From Peptoniphilus gorbachii (GTDB lineage: Bacteria > Bacillota > Clostridia > Tissierellales > Peptoniphilaceae), in the NCBI RefSeq assembly GCF_016908115.1, contig NZ_JAFBDH010000001.1, positions 62,001 through 126,000 on the forward strand: a stretch of DNA of 64,000 nucleotides. Reading direction: 5' to 3'. Each line of letters begins with the position of its first letter. Positions within the stretch are counted from its first letter, which is position 1. Under the pieces are notes generated by a model that saw only the letters and a list, made by a program, of their open reading frames with translations, was not told the origin of the DNA and searched no databases. The translations under genes and the position numbers were made by a program. This document shows, in pieces, positions 36,217 through 44,996 of this stretch.

Positions 36217-38834
36217 TATAACTCCTTAGATTTATTTACAATTTCATTTAATAAATTAAAAGCTTCCATGGGACTTATTTCAAGAATATTAATTTCCTTT
36301 AATTTTTCTATAAAACTTAAAATCTCAGGATTATTCTTATCTTCTCTAATATATTCCTTATTTAAATCAATGCTAATATCTTCATTTTCTTTTTCGATTA
36401 CATATAAAACTTCTTTAGCTCTATTAATTATAGTATCCTCAATACCTGCAAGCTTAGCAACATCAATGCCATAGGAATTATTAGTAAAACCCCTTATAAT
36501 TTTTCTTAGGAAAATTATTTCATCATCTTGTCTATCAACTGCAATAGTTAAATTTTCCACTGAATCATATTTTTTTTCAAGATGGACAAGTTCGTGGTAA
36601 TGGGTTGCGAAAAGGGTTTTTGCTTTTATATTTTCTGCGATGTATTCGATAATCGCATTAGCTATGGCTAGACCGTCGAAAGTACTAGTTCCCCTACCTA
36701 CTTCATCTAAAATAAGTAAGGATTTTGGTGTTGCATTCTCAATTATATCTGCAACCTCTTGCATTTCAACCATAAAAGTAGATTGCCCTTTGGAAAGATT
36801 GTCACTTGCACCAATTCTCGTAAAGATTCTATCAACAAGAGAAATATTTGCACTATCACATGGCACAAATGATCCTATATGAGCCATAATTGTTATTAAA
36901 GCAACTTGTCTCATATAGGTTGACTTACCTGCCATATTTGGACCAGTAATTAAGTGTATCATATGGTTTTTAGTATCAATGAAAGTGTCATTAGGTACAA
37001 AAAAGTCATCCTTCATATAAGTTTCAACTATTGGATGTCTTCCGTTTTTTATATCAATAAAACTTTCTTCATTAAATTTCGGTCTTACATAATTATTTAA
37101 ATTAGCCACTTTTGCAAGTGATAATAATGAATCTAAATTTGAAAGTTTATCGGCTAAGATTTGGATTCTATATATTTCACCTGCAATAAAATCCTTTAAA
37201 GAACTATATATTTCAGCTTGTAAAGTTAAAGCTCTTTCCTTAGATCCAAGTAACTTTCCCTCCATGTCTTTTAGTTCAATAGAAAAAAATCTTTCTGATC
37301 CCACTAAAGTTTGTTTTCTGATGTAATCATCTGGCACCTCATCTAAAAAAGATTTAGTAACCTCAATAAAATATCCAAGAATTTTATTATGTTTAACCTT
37401 TAATTTTTTTATACCAGTTCTTTCTCTCTCTTTTTCTTCAAAATCTAATAGCCAATTTTTCCCTTCAGTGGCAATTTCAAAGAGTTCATCTAAGTCTTCT
37501 GAATAACCTTTTTTTATTATTCTATTTTCTTCTATTACAACAGGAGGATTTTCGATTAAAAGGGTTTCTATTTTTTCATAAATATCACTTAAATCTATAA
37601 TTTCCCTTGCCATAGAATTTAAATAATCATTTTTATAATTTTCTAAAATTTCTTTTATTTTCTTTGCATTTATAATAGTATTCTTAATAGAATAAATTTC
37701 GCGAGGATTTATACTTCCATTAGATATTTTTACAACAAGCCTTTCAATGTCATAGACTTCCTTTAAGAGTTTTTCCAATTTGTCTTGTAATAGTAAATCT
37801 TTTGTGAATGCTTCGATTAAATTTTGTCTCTCATAAATTTTACTTAAATTTACCAGTGGACTTTCTACCCATTTTTTTAGCTTACGAGAACCCATAGAAG
37901 TGCTGCACTTGTCTAAAACATCTAAAAGAGATCCCTTTTTAGTAAAAGTGTTTAAGCCCTTAACAACTTCTAGTGTCCTCTTTGAGTTTTCGTCAAGTAT
38001 TAAATAATCAAAATTATTATAAAGTTTAATATTATTTATATGCTTTAAATTTATTTTTTGTGTAATTACTAAATATTGTAAAATCTTTTTTAAAGACGTG
38101 TAATCAGAAATATTATTTGTTGACAAGAAATTTTTTAAATTATTTTTAAAATTTTCACTAAAATATTCTCCAAGATCTCTTAATAAATTAATTTCTTTTA
38201 AATTATCAGAAATATAAGGATTTAGAAAGATATTATCTTTTTTTAGTTTATCCTTAAAAATAGAAGTGATTTCATCATTTAGCAAAACTTCATTTGGACT
38301 AATTCTATCAATTTCATCTTTCAGGAAATTATATAATTCGTTCTTTGATATAAAAGTTTTTTCTGTAAAATAAAATTCTCCTGTTGAATAATCAGAATAA
38401 GTTAAATTTAAAGAATAGCCGTGAATAAAAATTGAAAGAAGATAATTATTTAAGTCACTCTTTAAATATTCTGTGTCTGTAAAAGTTCCTGGAGTAATAA
38501 TTTGTGTTACTTCTCTTTTTACAATACCCTTGGCTAACTTTGGATCCTCCATTTGGTCACAAATAGCTACTTTGTAGCCTTTATTAATTAGTTTTGAAAT
38601 ATAACTTGATGCTACATGATAAGGCACCCCACACATAGGGGCTTTTTCCTCTAGACCAGCATCTCTTTTTGTAAGAGTTATTTCAAGTTCTCTTGAAGCA
38701 AGTAGTGCATCATCAAAAAACATTTCATAAAAATCGCCAAGCCTAAAAAATAAAATTGCGTCTGGATTCTCATCCTTTACAGCAAGATATTGCTGCATCA
38801 TAGGAGTTAATTTTTCACGATTCAATTTTTTCAC
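36216..38834 (-). CDS. mutS: DNA mismatch repair protein MutS
   Basis: Recognises mismatched base pairs and recruits MutL. 872 residues: N-terminal domain with the mismatch-reading Phe-x-Glu (FYEMFFDDA), connector, lever and clamp, then the ATPase with GPNMAGKSTYMR, DEVGRGTSTFDG and FATHYHEL. Start GTG 38834 overlaps miaB; TTG at 38825, 6 nt after a GTGGGTG-like site, is a possible alternative (3 residues shorter). Confidence 0.97.
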   Translation of the reverse strand: MKKLNREKLTPMMQQYLAVKDENPDAILFFRLGDFYEMFFDDALLASRELEITLTKRDAGLEEKAPMCGVPYHVASSYISKLINKGYKVAICDQMEDPKLAKGIVKREVTQIITPGTFTDTEYLKSDLNNYLLSIFIHGYSLNLTYSDYSTGEFYFTEKTFISKNELYNFLKDEIDRISPNEVLLNDEITSIFKDKLKKDNIFLNPYISDNLKEINLLRDLGEYFSENFKNNLKNFLSTNNISDYTSLKKILQYLVITQKINLKHINNIKLYNNFDYLILDENSKRTLEVVKGLNTFTKKGSLLDVLDKCSTSMGSRKLKKWVESPLVNLSKIYERQNLIEAFTKDLLLQDKLEKLLKEVYDIERLVVKISNGSINPREIYSIKNTIINAKKIKEILENYKNDYLNSMAREIIDLSDIYEKIETLLIENPPVVIEENRIIKKGYSEDLDELFEIATEGKNWLLDFEEKERERTGIKKLKVKHNKILGYFIEVTKSFLDEVPDDYIRKQTLVGSERFFSIELKDMEGKLLGSKERALTLQAEIYSSLKDFIAGEIYRIQILADKLSNLDSLLSLAKVANLNNYVRPKFNEESFIDIKNGRHPIVETYMKDDFFVPNDTFIDTKNHMIHLITGPNMAGKSTYMRQVALITIMAHIGSFVPCDSANISLVDRIFTRIGASDNLSKGQSTFMVEMQEVADIIENATPKSLLILDEVGRGTSTFDGLAIANAIIEYIAENIKAKTLFATHYHELVHLEKKYDSVENLTIAVDRQDDEIIFLRKIIRGFTNNSYGIDVAKLAGIEDTIINRAKEVLYVIEKENEDISIDLNKEYIREDKNNPEILSFIEKLKEINILEISPMEAFNLLNEIVNKSKEL

Positions 38835-40212
38835 CCACTAGAGAAAAACTATTTGCATCTTTAACTTTAACTTTTAAAATTTTTCCAATATCACTTTTAT
38901 TTCCCTTAAAATTTATTAATTTAAATTCATCAGTTCTTCCACTTACATTGGATTCATCTTTTTTTGAAAAATCTTCAACAAGAACATCTACATCTCTTCC
39001 TATGAAAGCTTTATTTTTCCTTTCTTGAATTGGATATAAAATATCTAATAGTCTCTCAAATCTCTCATGTTTTACTTTATCAGGAACTTGATCCATCCTT
39101 GCAGCAGGAGTGTTTTCCCTCATGGAATATATAAAAGTAAAAGCTGTATCGTATTCAACTTTTTTAACTAAATCTAAAGTGTCTAAAAAATCTTCTTCAC
39201 TTTCACCAGGAAAACCAACCATAATGTCAGTAGAAAGTGCAATATTTGGATTTACGTTTTTTACCTTGTCAATTTTTCTTAGATAATCTTCCTTTGTATA
39301 TTTTCTATTCATCATTTTTAAAACTCTTGATGAACCAGCTTGAACTGGGAGGTGAAGGAAATTGCAAAGTTTATCTAAGTTTTTAAAAGAATAAATTAAT
39401 TCATCAGAAATATCCTTTGGATGAGATGTCATAAATCTTATTCTCTCAATTCCATTAATAGCATTAATTTCTTCAAGAAGATTAGCTAAAGAAAACTTGT
39501 CATCAAAAGTTTTTCCATAAGAATTTACATTTTGACCAAGAAGAGTTACTTCCTTTGTTCCATTTTTTGCAAGTTCTTCAATTTCTCTAATTATTTCATG
39601 GGGCCTTCTGCTAGTTTCTCTTCCTCTTGTATAAGGAACAATGCAATAGGAACAAAAATTATTGCAGCCATACATTATATTCACATAAGATTTAAAATTA
39701 TAGAGTCTATTTGCACCTAAAGCATCGTCTATGCTAAGTGGATTATCTTCTATGTCCATGGCAAGTTTTTTGCCATCATAAGAAGATTTTAAAAGTTCTG
39801 GCAATTTCCAAATGTTATTTGTTCCAAAAATAATATCAACATTGGGGAATTTTTCTATTACATAATTTCTTGATTCTTCTCTTTGCATCATGCAGCCACA
39901 AACAGCAACTTTTATATTTTTTTTCTTAGATTTTAAGTTTTTCAAATTTCCAAGTTGACCATAGACCTTGTCCTCTGCTGAATGTCTTACAGAGCAAGTA
40001 TTTAGAATTATTAAGTCTGCATCTTCCACTTCATTTACAAAATCATAGCCCATTTTTTCAAGGAGCCAAGTTATTTTTTCAGAGTCGTGCTCATTCATTT
40101 GACAACCATGAGTAATTACAAGGGCTTTTTTTTCATCTATATTTTCTTTTATATTTCTAATGTACTCATTTACATTATTATTTATATCATTAATTAGTTC
40201 TTTATTTTCCAT
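38815..40212 (-). CDS. miaB: tRNA-2-methylthio-N6-dimethylallyladenosine synthase MiaB
   Basis: Radical SAM methylthiotransferase acting on the MiaA product at tRNA position 37. The 465 residues have the UPF0004 domain (THGCQMNEHDSEKI, LNTCSVRHSAEDKVYGQLG), radical SAM cluster CNNFCSYC and a TRAM domain at the end. GCQMNEHDSE separates it from RimO. GAGGATG stands before ATG and the promoter is about 35 bp upstream; first gene of the miaB-mutS-mutL-miaA operon. Confidence 0.96.
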   Translation of the reverse strand: MENKELINDINNNVNEYIRNIKENIDEKKALVITHGCQMNEHDSEKITWLLEKMGYDFVNEVEDADLIILNTCSVRHSAEDKVYGQLGNLKNLKSKKKNIKVAVCGCMMQREESRNYVIEKFPNVDIIFGTNNIWKLPELLKSSYDGKKLAMDIEDNPLSIDDALGANRLYNFKSYVNIMYGCNNFCSYCIVPYTRGRETSRRPHEIIREIEELAKNGTKEVTLLGQNVNSYGKTFDDKFSLANLLEEINAINGIERIRFMTSHPKDISDELIYSFKNLDKLCNFLHLPVQAGSSRVLKMMNRKYTKEDYLRKIDKVKNVNPNIALSTDIMVGFPGESEEDFLDTLDLVKKVEYDTAFTFIYSMRENTPAARMDQVPDKVKHERFERLLDILYPIQERKNKAFIGRDVDVLVEDFSKKDESNVSGRTDEFKLINFKGNKSDIGKILKVKVKDANSFSLVGEKIES

Positions 40213-40237
40213 TTACATCCTCATTTCATATCTTTAT

Positions 40238-40267
40238 ATTATAACTGAAAATTAGGCTACTTATCAA
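40238..40267 (-). promoter_or_regulatory. Promoter of the miaB-mutSL-miaA operon
   Basis: On the - strand: TTGATA (40267-40262), 18 bp spacer, perfect TATAAT (40243-40238). Confidence 0.65.
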
Positions 40268-40270
40268 GAA

Positions 40271-40294
40271 AAGAGTATGCATACACATACTCTT
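40271..40294 (-). terminator. Hairpin at the end of the FAD dehydrogenase gene
   Basis: A perfect 9 bp stem (40271-40279 with 40286-40294, AAGAGTATG/CATACTCTT) with a 6 nt loop overlaps the stop codon. On the - strand it is followed by TTCTT, a weak tail, directly before the miaB promoter. Confidence 0.6.
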
Positions 40295-41669
40295 AAGACA
40301 TAATACTATTTAAATATCTAGCAACATAAACTCCGCAGGCAGATGCTTGAGAAAGCGAATGAGTTGCACCGCCACCATCACCAACAACGAAAAGACCATC
40401 AACTGAAGTTTCAAAGTTTGAATCAGTTTCAACTCTTGAATTATAAAATTTAACTTCAACGCCATATAAAAGTGTATCGTCATTTGCAGTTCCTGGTGCA
40501 ATTTTATCTAAGGCATAAATCATCTCTATTATAGAGTCAAGTTGTCTTTTTGGAATTACAAGGGACAAATCTCCCGGTGTTGCCTTTAGAGTTGGCTCAG
40601 TAAAACATTTAAGCATTCTTCTCTTATCAGATCTTCTTCCTTTTACTAAATCTCCAAATCTTTGCAAGAGAACGCCACCGCCAAGCATATTGCTAAGTTT
40701 TGCTATTGACTCCCCATATTCATTAGAATCTTTAAAGGGTTCTGTAAAAGTATTGCTAACTAAAAGAGCAAAGTTTGTGTTATCAGATTGAAGCTTAGGA
40801 TCAGCATAAGAATGTCCATTAACTGTTATAATGCCATTAGTATTTTCAGCTACTACTTGTCCATAAGGATTCATACAAAAAGTCCTTACAAGGTCATTGT
40901 AGCCCTTAGTTTGGTAAACTATCTTTGACTCATAAACTGCATCTGTTATGTGTTTAAATACATCTGCAGGAAGTTCAACTCTAACTCCAATATCTACCTG
41001 GTTTGAAAATAAATTTATATTAAATTTTTTGCAAACTTCTGAAATCCATTTAGAACCACTTCTTCCTGAAGCAAGGACTAATTTGTCACAATAAAAAGTT
41101 TCGCCCTTGTCAGTAGTAAGTTTAAAGTCTTCATTCTTTTCAACATCAACAATAGTTGTGTTAAAAATTATTTCAACCTTATCCTTAGTCCACTCATAAA
41201 TTTTTTCTAAGATTTTTACATTTCTATCTGTTCCAAAATGTCTAACCTTGGCATCAAGCAAATGAAGATCGTGTTTTAAAGCAAGAGTTTTTAAATTTGA
41301 AGCACTTGTTTCATAAAGCTTTGAATTCCCACCGTCAAATCTACATAAAACAGAGTCAACATACTCCATTAATTCAATTGATTCTTCTTTTCCTAGATAG
41401 TCATGCATTTGACCGCCAAAATTAGTAGTAATATTATATTTTCCATCAGATAAAGTGCCTGCTCCACCATAACCATTCATAATATTGCATGGTTTACAGC
41501 CAATACAACTTTCAACTCGTCCTGTTTTTATTGGACATTGTCTTTTATAAATTGTATTGCCCTTGTCTATTACCAATACTTTTAAATCTGAATTTAATTT
41601 TTTAAACTCGTAAGAAGCAAAGACGCCACTTGCACCTGAACCAACTATTATTACATTATATTTATTCAA
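40293..41669 (-). CDS. Uncharacterised FAD-dependent dehydrogenase (COG2509-like)
   Basis: A Rossmann-fold flavoprotein. Start chosen at TTG 41669 (MNKYNVIIVGSGASG), 7 nt after AGGAG; the GTG at 41684 overlaps that site. 458 residues: dinucleotide motif GSGASG near residues 10-15, VIDKG, a Cys cluster (CPIKTGRVESCIGCKPC) followed by GYGGAGTLSDGK, and a C-terminal FAD motif GLFVVGDGGG. The substrate is unknown. It is the last gene of the sepF-lspA-rluD operon, 1 nt after rluD. The Cys cluster suggests a metal or iron-sulfur site (inference). Confidence 0.8.
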   Translation of the reverse strand: MNKYNVIIVGSGASGVFASYEFKKLNSDLKVLVIDKGNTIYKRQCPIKTGRVESCIGCKPCNIMNGYGGAGTLSDGKYNITTNFGGQMHDYLGKEESIELMEYVDSVLCRFDGGNSKLYETSASNLKTLALKHDLHLLDAKVRHFGTDRNVKILEKIYEWTKDKVEIIFNTTIVDVEKNEDFKLTTDKGETFYCDKLVLASGRSGSKWISEVCKKFNINLFSNQVDIGVRVELPADVFKHITDAVYESKIVYQTKGYNDLVRTFCMNPYGQVVAENTNGIITVNGHSYADPKLQSDNTNFALLVSNTFTEPFKDSNEYGESIAKLSNMLGGGVLLQRFGDLVKGRRSDKRRMLKCFTEPTLKATPGDLSLVIPKRQLDSIIEMIYALDKIAPGTANDDTLLYGVEVKFYNSRVETDSNFETSVDGLFVVGDGGGATHSLSQASACGVYVARYLNSIMS

Positions 41670-41670
41670 A

Positions 41671-42573
41671 TTATTTCTCCTCACTAAATAAACTTATAAA
41701 ATCATTGAATCTATTTGGGAAATTATCAGTAATTTCAAGTTCCTCACCACTAATTGGGTGAATAAATTTAAGTTTATAAGCGTGTAAAAGTTGCTTATTA
41801 ATTTTAAATTTGTTTTTTATGCCGTAGGTCTCATCACCTACTACTGGATGATTCACATAAGACAAATGTACCCTTATTTGATGAGTTCTACCAGTATGTA
41901 AAGTAACATCTAAAAGGGTAAATTTATCAAAATTTTTTAAAACATGAAAACTTGTACAAGCCATTTTTGAATTTTCTTGAATTACTTTCATTTTTATTCT
42001 ATTGTTTGGATCTCTACCAATGGGTGCATTAACATCAAAGTCCTCAAATATATTTCCATGGACGATAGCCAAATAATGTTTTTCAATATCTCGATTTTTA
42101 AACATTTCTACCAATCTATAATAGGCTTCATCTTTTTTTGCAATAATCATAAGACCAGAAGTATCCTTATCAAGCCTATGTACTATGCCAGGTCTATCCT
42201 CATCTATTGGGTTAGAAAGATTTTTAAATTTATAAAGTAGACCATTAACGAGAGTACCACTTTTATTTCCTGCACCAGGATGAACTACTAGTTCCTGAGG
42301 CTTCGATATTATTGCAAGATATTCATCTTCATAAACTACATCAAAATCTATATTCTCAGGAATGAGTTTTTCTTCATCTTCATAGGAAACTGTAATAATA
42401 TCCTTTTCTTTTAAGCTATATCCTGCCTTTACGATTTTTCCATTTATTAAAATATTTCCAGATTCAATATGTTTTTTTATTTGCGATCTATTTATTTCTA
42501 GTTTTTGATCTAAAAACTTATCAAGTCTAGTATCAGCATCAAGAATATTTACTACAAAAGTATTGTTATACAT
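41671..42573 (-). CDS. rluD: RluA/RluD-family 23S rRNA pseudouridine synthase
   Basis: 300 residues with an N-terminal S4 RNA-binding domain (TRLDKFLDQKLEINRSQIKKHI) and the RluA-type catalytic domain with the Asp in GIVHRLDKDTSGLM, plus LHTGRTHQIRVHLSYVNHPVVGDETYG. The S4 domain and position next to lspA match RluD, which modifies helix 69 of 23S rRNA; the exact target is inferred. Confidence 0.9.
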   Translation of the reverse strand: MYNNTFVVNILDADTRLDKFLDQKLEINRSQIKKHIESGNILINGKIVKAGYSLKEKDIITVSYEDEEKLIPENIDFDVVYEDEYLAIISKPQELVVHPGAGNKSGTLVNGLLYKFKNLSNPIDEDRPGIVHRLDKDTSGLMIIAKKDEAYYRLVEMFKNRDIEKHYLAIVHGNIFEDFDVNAPIGRDPNNRIKMKVIQENSKMACTSFHVLKNFDKFTLLDVTLHTGRTHQIRVHLSYVNHPVVGDETYGIKNKFKINKQLLHAYKLKFIHPISGEELEITDNFPNRFNDFISLFSEEK

Positions 42574-42576
42574 ATA

Positions 42577-43032
42577 TCACCTTTTATTATCGTGAAGAAC
42601 TATTCCAATAGAAATTAAAATTGTTCCTATTACAATAAACATATCGGCAAAATTAAAAATTGCAAAATCATGACCAAAGAACCTCATACTAATAAAGTCA
42701 ACAACATAGTGAAGTCTAATTCTATCTATGAAGTTTCCAATAGTCCCTCCAATTAATAAACTGAAACTAACTAAATAAATAAAGGGAACCTTATTATAGT
42801 TTTTAACTAAAAATATAATTAAAACTAATAAAACTATAACAGTTATAATTGCAAATAGATATCTAAATCCTTGTAAAATTCCAAAAGCTGCACCTCTATT
42901 CTCTATATAATAGAGCCTCAAAAAATTATCAATTAATACAATTGGATTTTCATTTGCAATATTTGCAACCACCAAATATTTTGTAAACTGATCTATAATT
43001 ATTAAAATAATGCTAAAAATAGCAACAAACAT
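42577..43032 (-). CDS. lspA: Lipoprotein signal peptidase
   Basis: Membrane aspartyl protease that cuts the signal peptide from prolipoproteins. 151 residues with four membrane helices and family motifs NRGAAFGI, GGTIGNFIDRI and VVDFI...FNFADMF, holding the two catalytic Asp. AAGGAG before ATG. The usual lspA-rluD order is kept; divIVA, often just upstream, is missing. Confidence 0.95.
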   Translation of the reverse strand: MFVAIFSIILIIIDQFTKYLVVANIANENPIVLIDNFLRLYYIENRGAAFGILQGFRYLFAIITVIVLLVLIIFLVKNYNKVPFIYLVSFSLLIGGTIGNFIDRIRLHYVVDFISMRFFGHDFAIFNFADMFIVIGTILISIGIVLHDNKR

Positions 43033-43041
43033 AATAACTCC

Positions 43042-43824
43042 TTATTTATTTAATCTCACTATAATAACAAAATTGCCTTTTTTAGTGCTTCCTTCTACAT
43101 CAAAAATTCTAAATCTTCCATATTTTCTAAGGGAAACCAAATCTCCCTTTTCAAGTTCAAAATGGGATCTAGTTTCTTTGGCAAAATTTACTTTTACAAG
43201 TCCTACATCTATCATCTTTTTAACCTTTGATCTTGAAAGATTAAAAACCTTGGAAATTAAATTATCTAATCTAAAAGAAGAAACAATAATTTTTTTGTAT
43301 TCATATTCTTTCTTTGGTAAATCTGTAATATTATATTCACGACTAAGAATTATATTGTACTTAGAAATTTTTGTGAGATTTATTTCTATAAAATTTGCAA
43401 TTTCTCTTTTAACAAAAAAATAAGTGTATTTTTCTCCAATTAAAATATCACCTATTTTTTTTCTGTCTATACTAAGACCTAAAATAGATCCAAGTACATC
43501 GCCATGTTTAATTTTTTCATTAGATTCAAATTTGAATAAGACAATATCATCTGCATCATTTTCATATTTATAACTAGGAAAAATATATATGATTGAAGAC
43601 TCACTGTCATCATATCCCCCATGAACTTCATAGGAAATATCATCTTTAAATCTATTTAAAATGGAAACAGATAAATTAATCTCATGAGGATTTAAAAAAT
43701 CTGTTGACTCAGTAATGTGACTTTTCATTACAGATTCAATCTTGTCAATAACTTTCCTTATTGCAGTCCTTTCCTCAGGTCTATTAATATGATTAATTAA
43801 ATCTATCCTATTTAAATTTACCAA
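43042..43824 (-). CDS. ylmH: YlmH-family S4-domain RNA-binding protein
   Basis: 260 residues: an RRM-like N-terminal part, then a C-terminal S4 domain (SSFRLDNLISKVFNLSRSKVKKMIDVGLVKVN). YlmH is encoded with SepF in many Firmicutes; in B. subtilis it binds the 50S subunit and can support RqcH-driven quality control. Probable TTG start overlapping the sepF stop, with only a weak ribosome site, so translation coupling is likely. Confidence 0.9.
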   Translation of the reverse strand: MVNLNRIDLINHINRPEERTAIRKVIDKIESVMKSHITESTDFLNPHEINLSVSILNRFKDDISYEVHGGYDDSESSIIYIFPSYKYENDADDIVLFKFESNEKIKHGDVLGSILGLSIDRKKIGDILIGEKYTYFFVKREIANFIEINLTKISKYNIILSREYNITDLPKKEYEYKKIIVSSFRLDNLISKVFNLSRSKVKKMIDVGLVKVNFAKETRSHFELEKGDLVSLRKYGRFRIFDVEGSTKKGNFVIIVRLNK

Positions 43825-44267
43825 GGAAACATTCCATTGTTTTTAAGTTGCTCTTTTAATCCATCAATTTCTACATTGTTTGGTGCTAAAATAAAAATAT
43901 CTTTGTTAACTTTTTGCATTTTTCCGTCAAGTGCATAAAGAGCTCCACTTACAAAATCAAAAATTTGCCTTTTAACATCAACATCAAGTTGTTCAAAATT
44001 AAGAACTACAGCTTTAAAATCTCTTAAATCATCTACTATTAGTGGTGATTCATCATAAGAAAGTGGTTCGTGAACTGTAATTACCATATTACTAGCTGAT
44101 ACTCTTGGTTTAGCTTTAGTATGAGTAACAGTCTTTTGATTATAAGTAGGTTCTACAACCTCTGTTTCCTTTACATCATTTTCGAATTCTTCATCGAAAT
44201 CTTCATATTCATATTCATCTGCAAAACCAAAGATTTTCTTTAGTTTGTCCATAGTTTTTTCTGCCAT
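43818..44267 (-). CDS. sepF: Cell division protein SepF
   Basis: Membrane-tethering partner of FtsZ that bundles and anchors the Z ring. 149 residues: an N-terminal amphipathic helix (MDKLKKIFGFADEYEY), an acidic linker, and the SepF core (ITVHEPLSYDESPLIVDDLRDFKAVVLNFEQLD...FVSGALYALDGKMQKV). TAGGAGG precedes ATG. Downstream of yggS as usual. Confidence 0.96.
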   Translation of the reverse strand: MAEKTMDKLKKIFGFADEYEYEDFDEEFENDVKETEVVEPTYNQKTVTHTKAKPRVSASNMVITVHEPLSYDESPLIVDDLRDFKAVVLNFEQLDVDVKRQIFDFVSGALYALDGKMQKVNKDIFILAPNNVEIDGLKEQLKNNGMFPW

Positions 44268-44276
44268 AATATCCTC

Positions 44277-44987
44277 CTAATTATAATTTCTATTTCCAAA
44301 TAATTTAGAACCAACTCTTATCATATTAGAGCCTTCTTCTATTGCCAATTTAAAATCATGGCTCATACCCATTGATAAATATTTCATCTCAACTCTTTCA
44401 TAATTTTTGGATGCAATATTTTCAAACATAATATTCATCTTTTCAAATAACTTTCTTAGCAAAGTTTCATCAGTACTATTTGGAGCAATAGCCATTAGAC
44501 CTTTTATATTAATATTTTCATAATCTAAAAGCTCATAAATAAAATCTTCAGTATCTTCATATTTTATTCCTGATTTAGTATCTTCATTTCCAATATTTAT
44601 TTGAACAAGACAATTTACTTTCATATCATCATTAGATGCCCTTTTATTAATTTCCTTAGCTAATTTAATTCTATCAAGTGATTGAATTAATTCAACTTTG
44701 TCATAAATATATTTTACTTTATTAGTCTGTAAATTGCCAATTAAATGAAAATTTATTTTATTATTTTTTAGTTTTTCTTCAATTTCACTATCTTCAATTT
44801 TTGAGAGAAGTTCTTGAACCTTGTTTTCTCCAAAATCTATAAGACCAAGTTTATTAAAATTTTTAATCATTTCAACTGGATGGGTCTTTGATACAGCTAT
44901 GAGTTTTACATCCCTTTTAAAATGAGAATTACTCTTAGCAATTTCAATATCTTCGTAAAGTCTCTTTAAATTGTCTTCCAAGTTCAA
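44277..44987 (-). CDS. YggS-family PLP-binding protein
   Basis: Member of the PLPBP family, a fold-III alanine-racemase-like PLP carrier involved in PLP balance. 236 residues with the PLP lysine in KLIAVSKTHP, GENKVQEL, FHLIGNLQTNKVKYI, and LSMGMSHDFKLAIEEGSNMIRVGSKLFG. Start TTG 44987 after GAGGTG. Sits upstream of sepF as in many Firmicutes (ylmE in B. subtilis). Confidence 0.93.
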   Translation of the reverse strand: MNLEDNLKRLYEDIEIAKSNSHFKRDVKLIAVSKTHPVEMIKNFNKLGLIDFGENKVQELLSKIEDSEIEEKLKNNKINFHLIGNLQTNKVKYIYDKVELIQSLDRIKLAKEINKRASNDDMKVNCLVQINIGNEDTKSGIKYEDTEDFIYELLDYENINIKGLMAIAPNSTDETLLRKLFEKMNIMFENIASKNYERVEMKYLSMGMSHDFKLAIEEGSNMIRVGSKLFGNRNYN

Positions 44988-44996
44988 AATATCACC

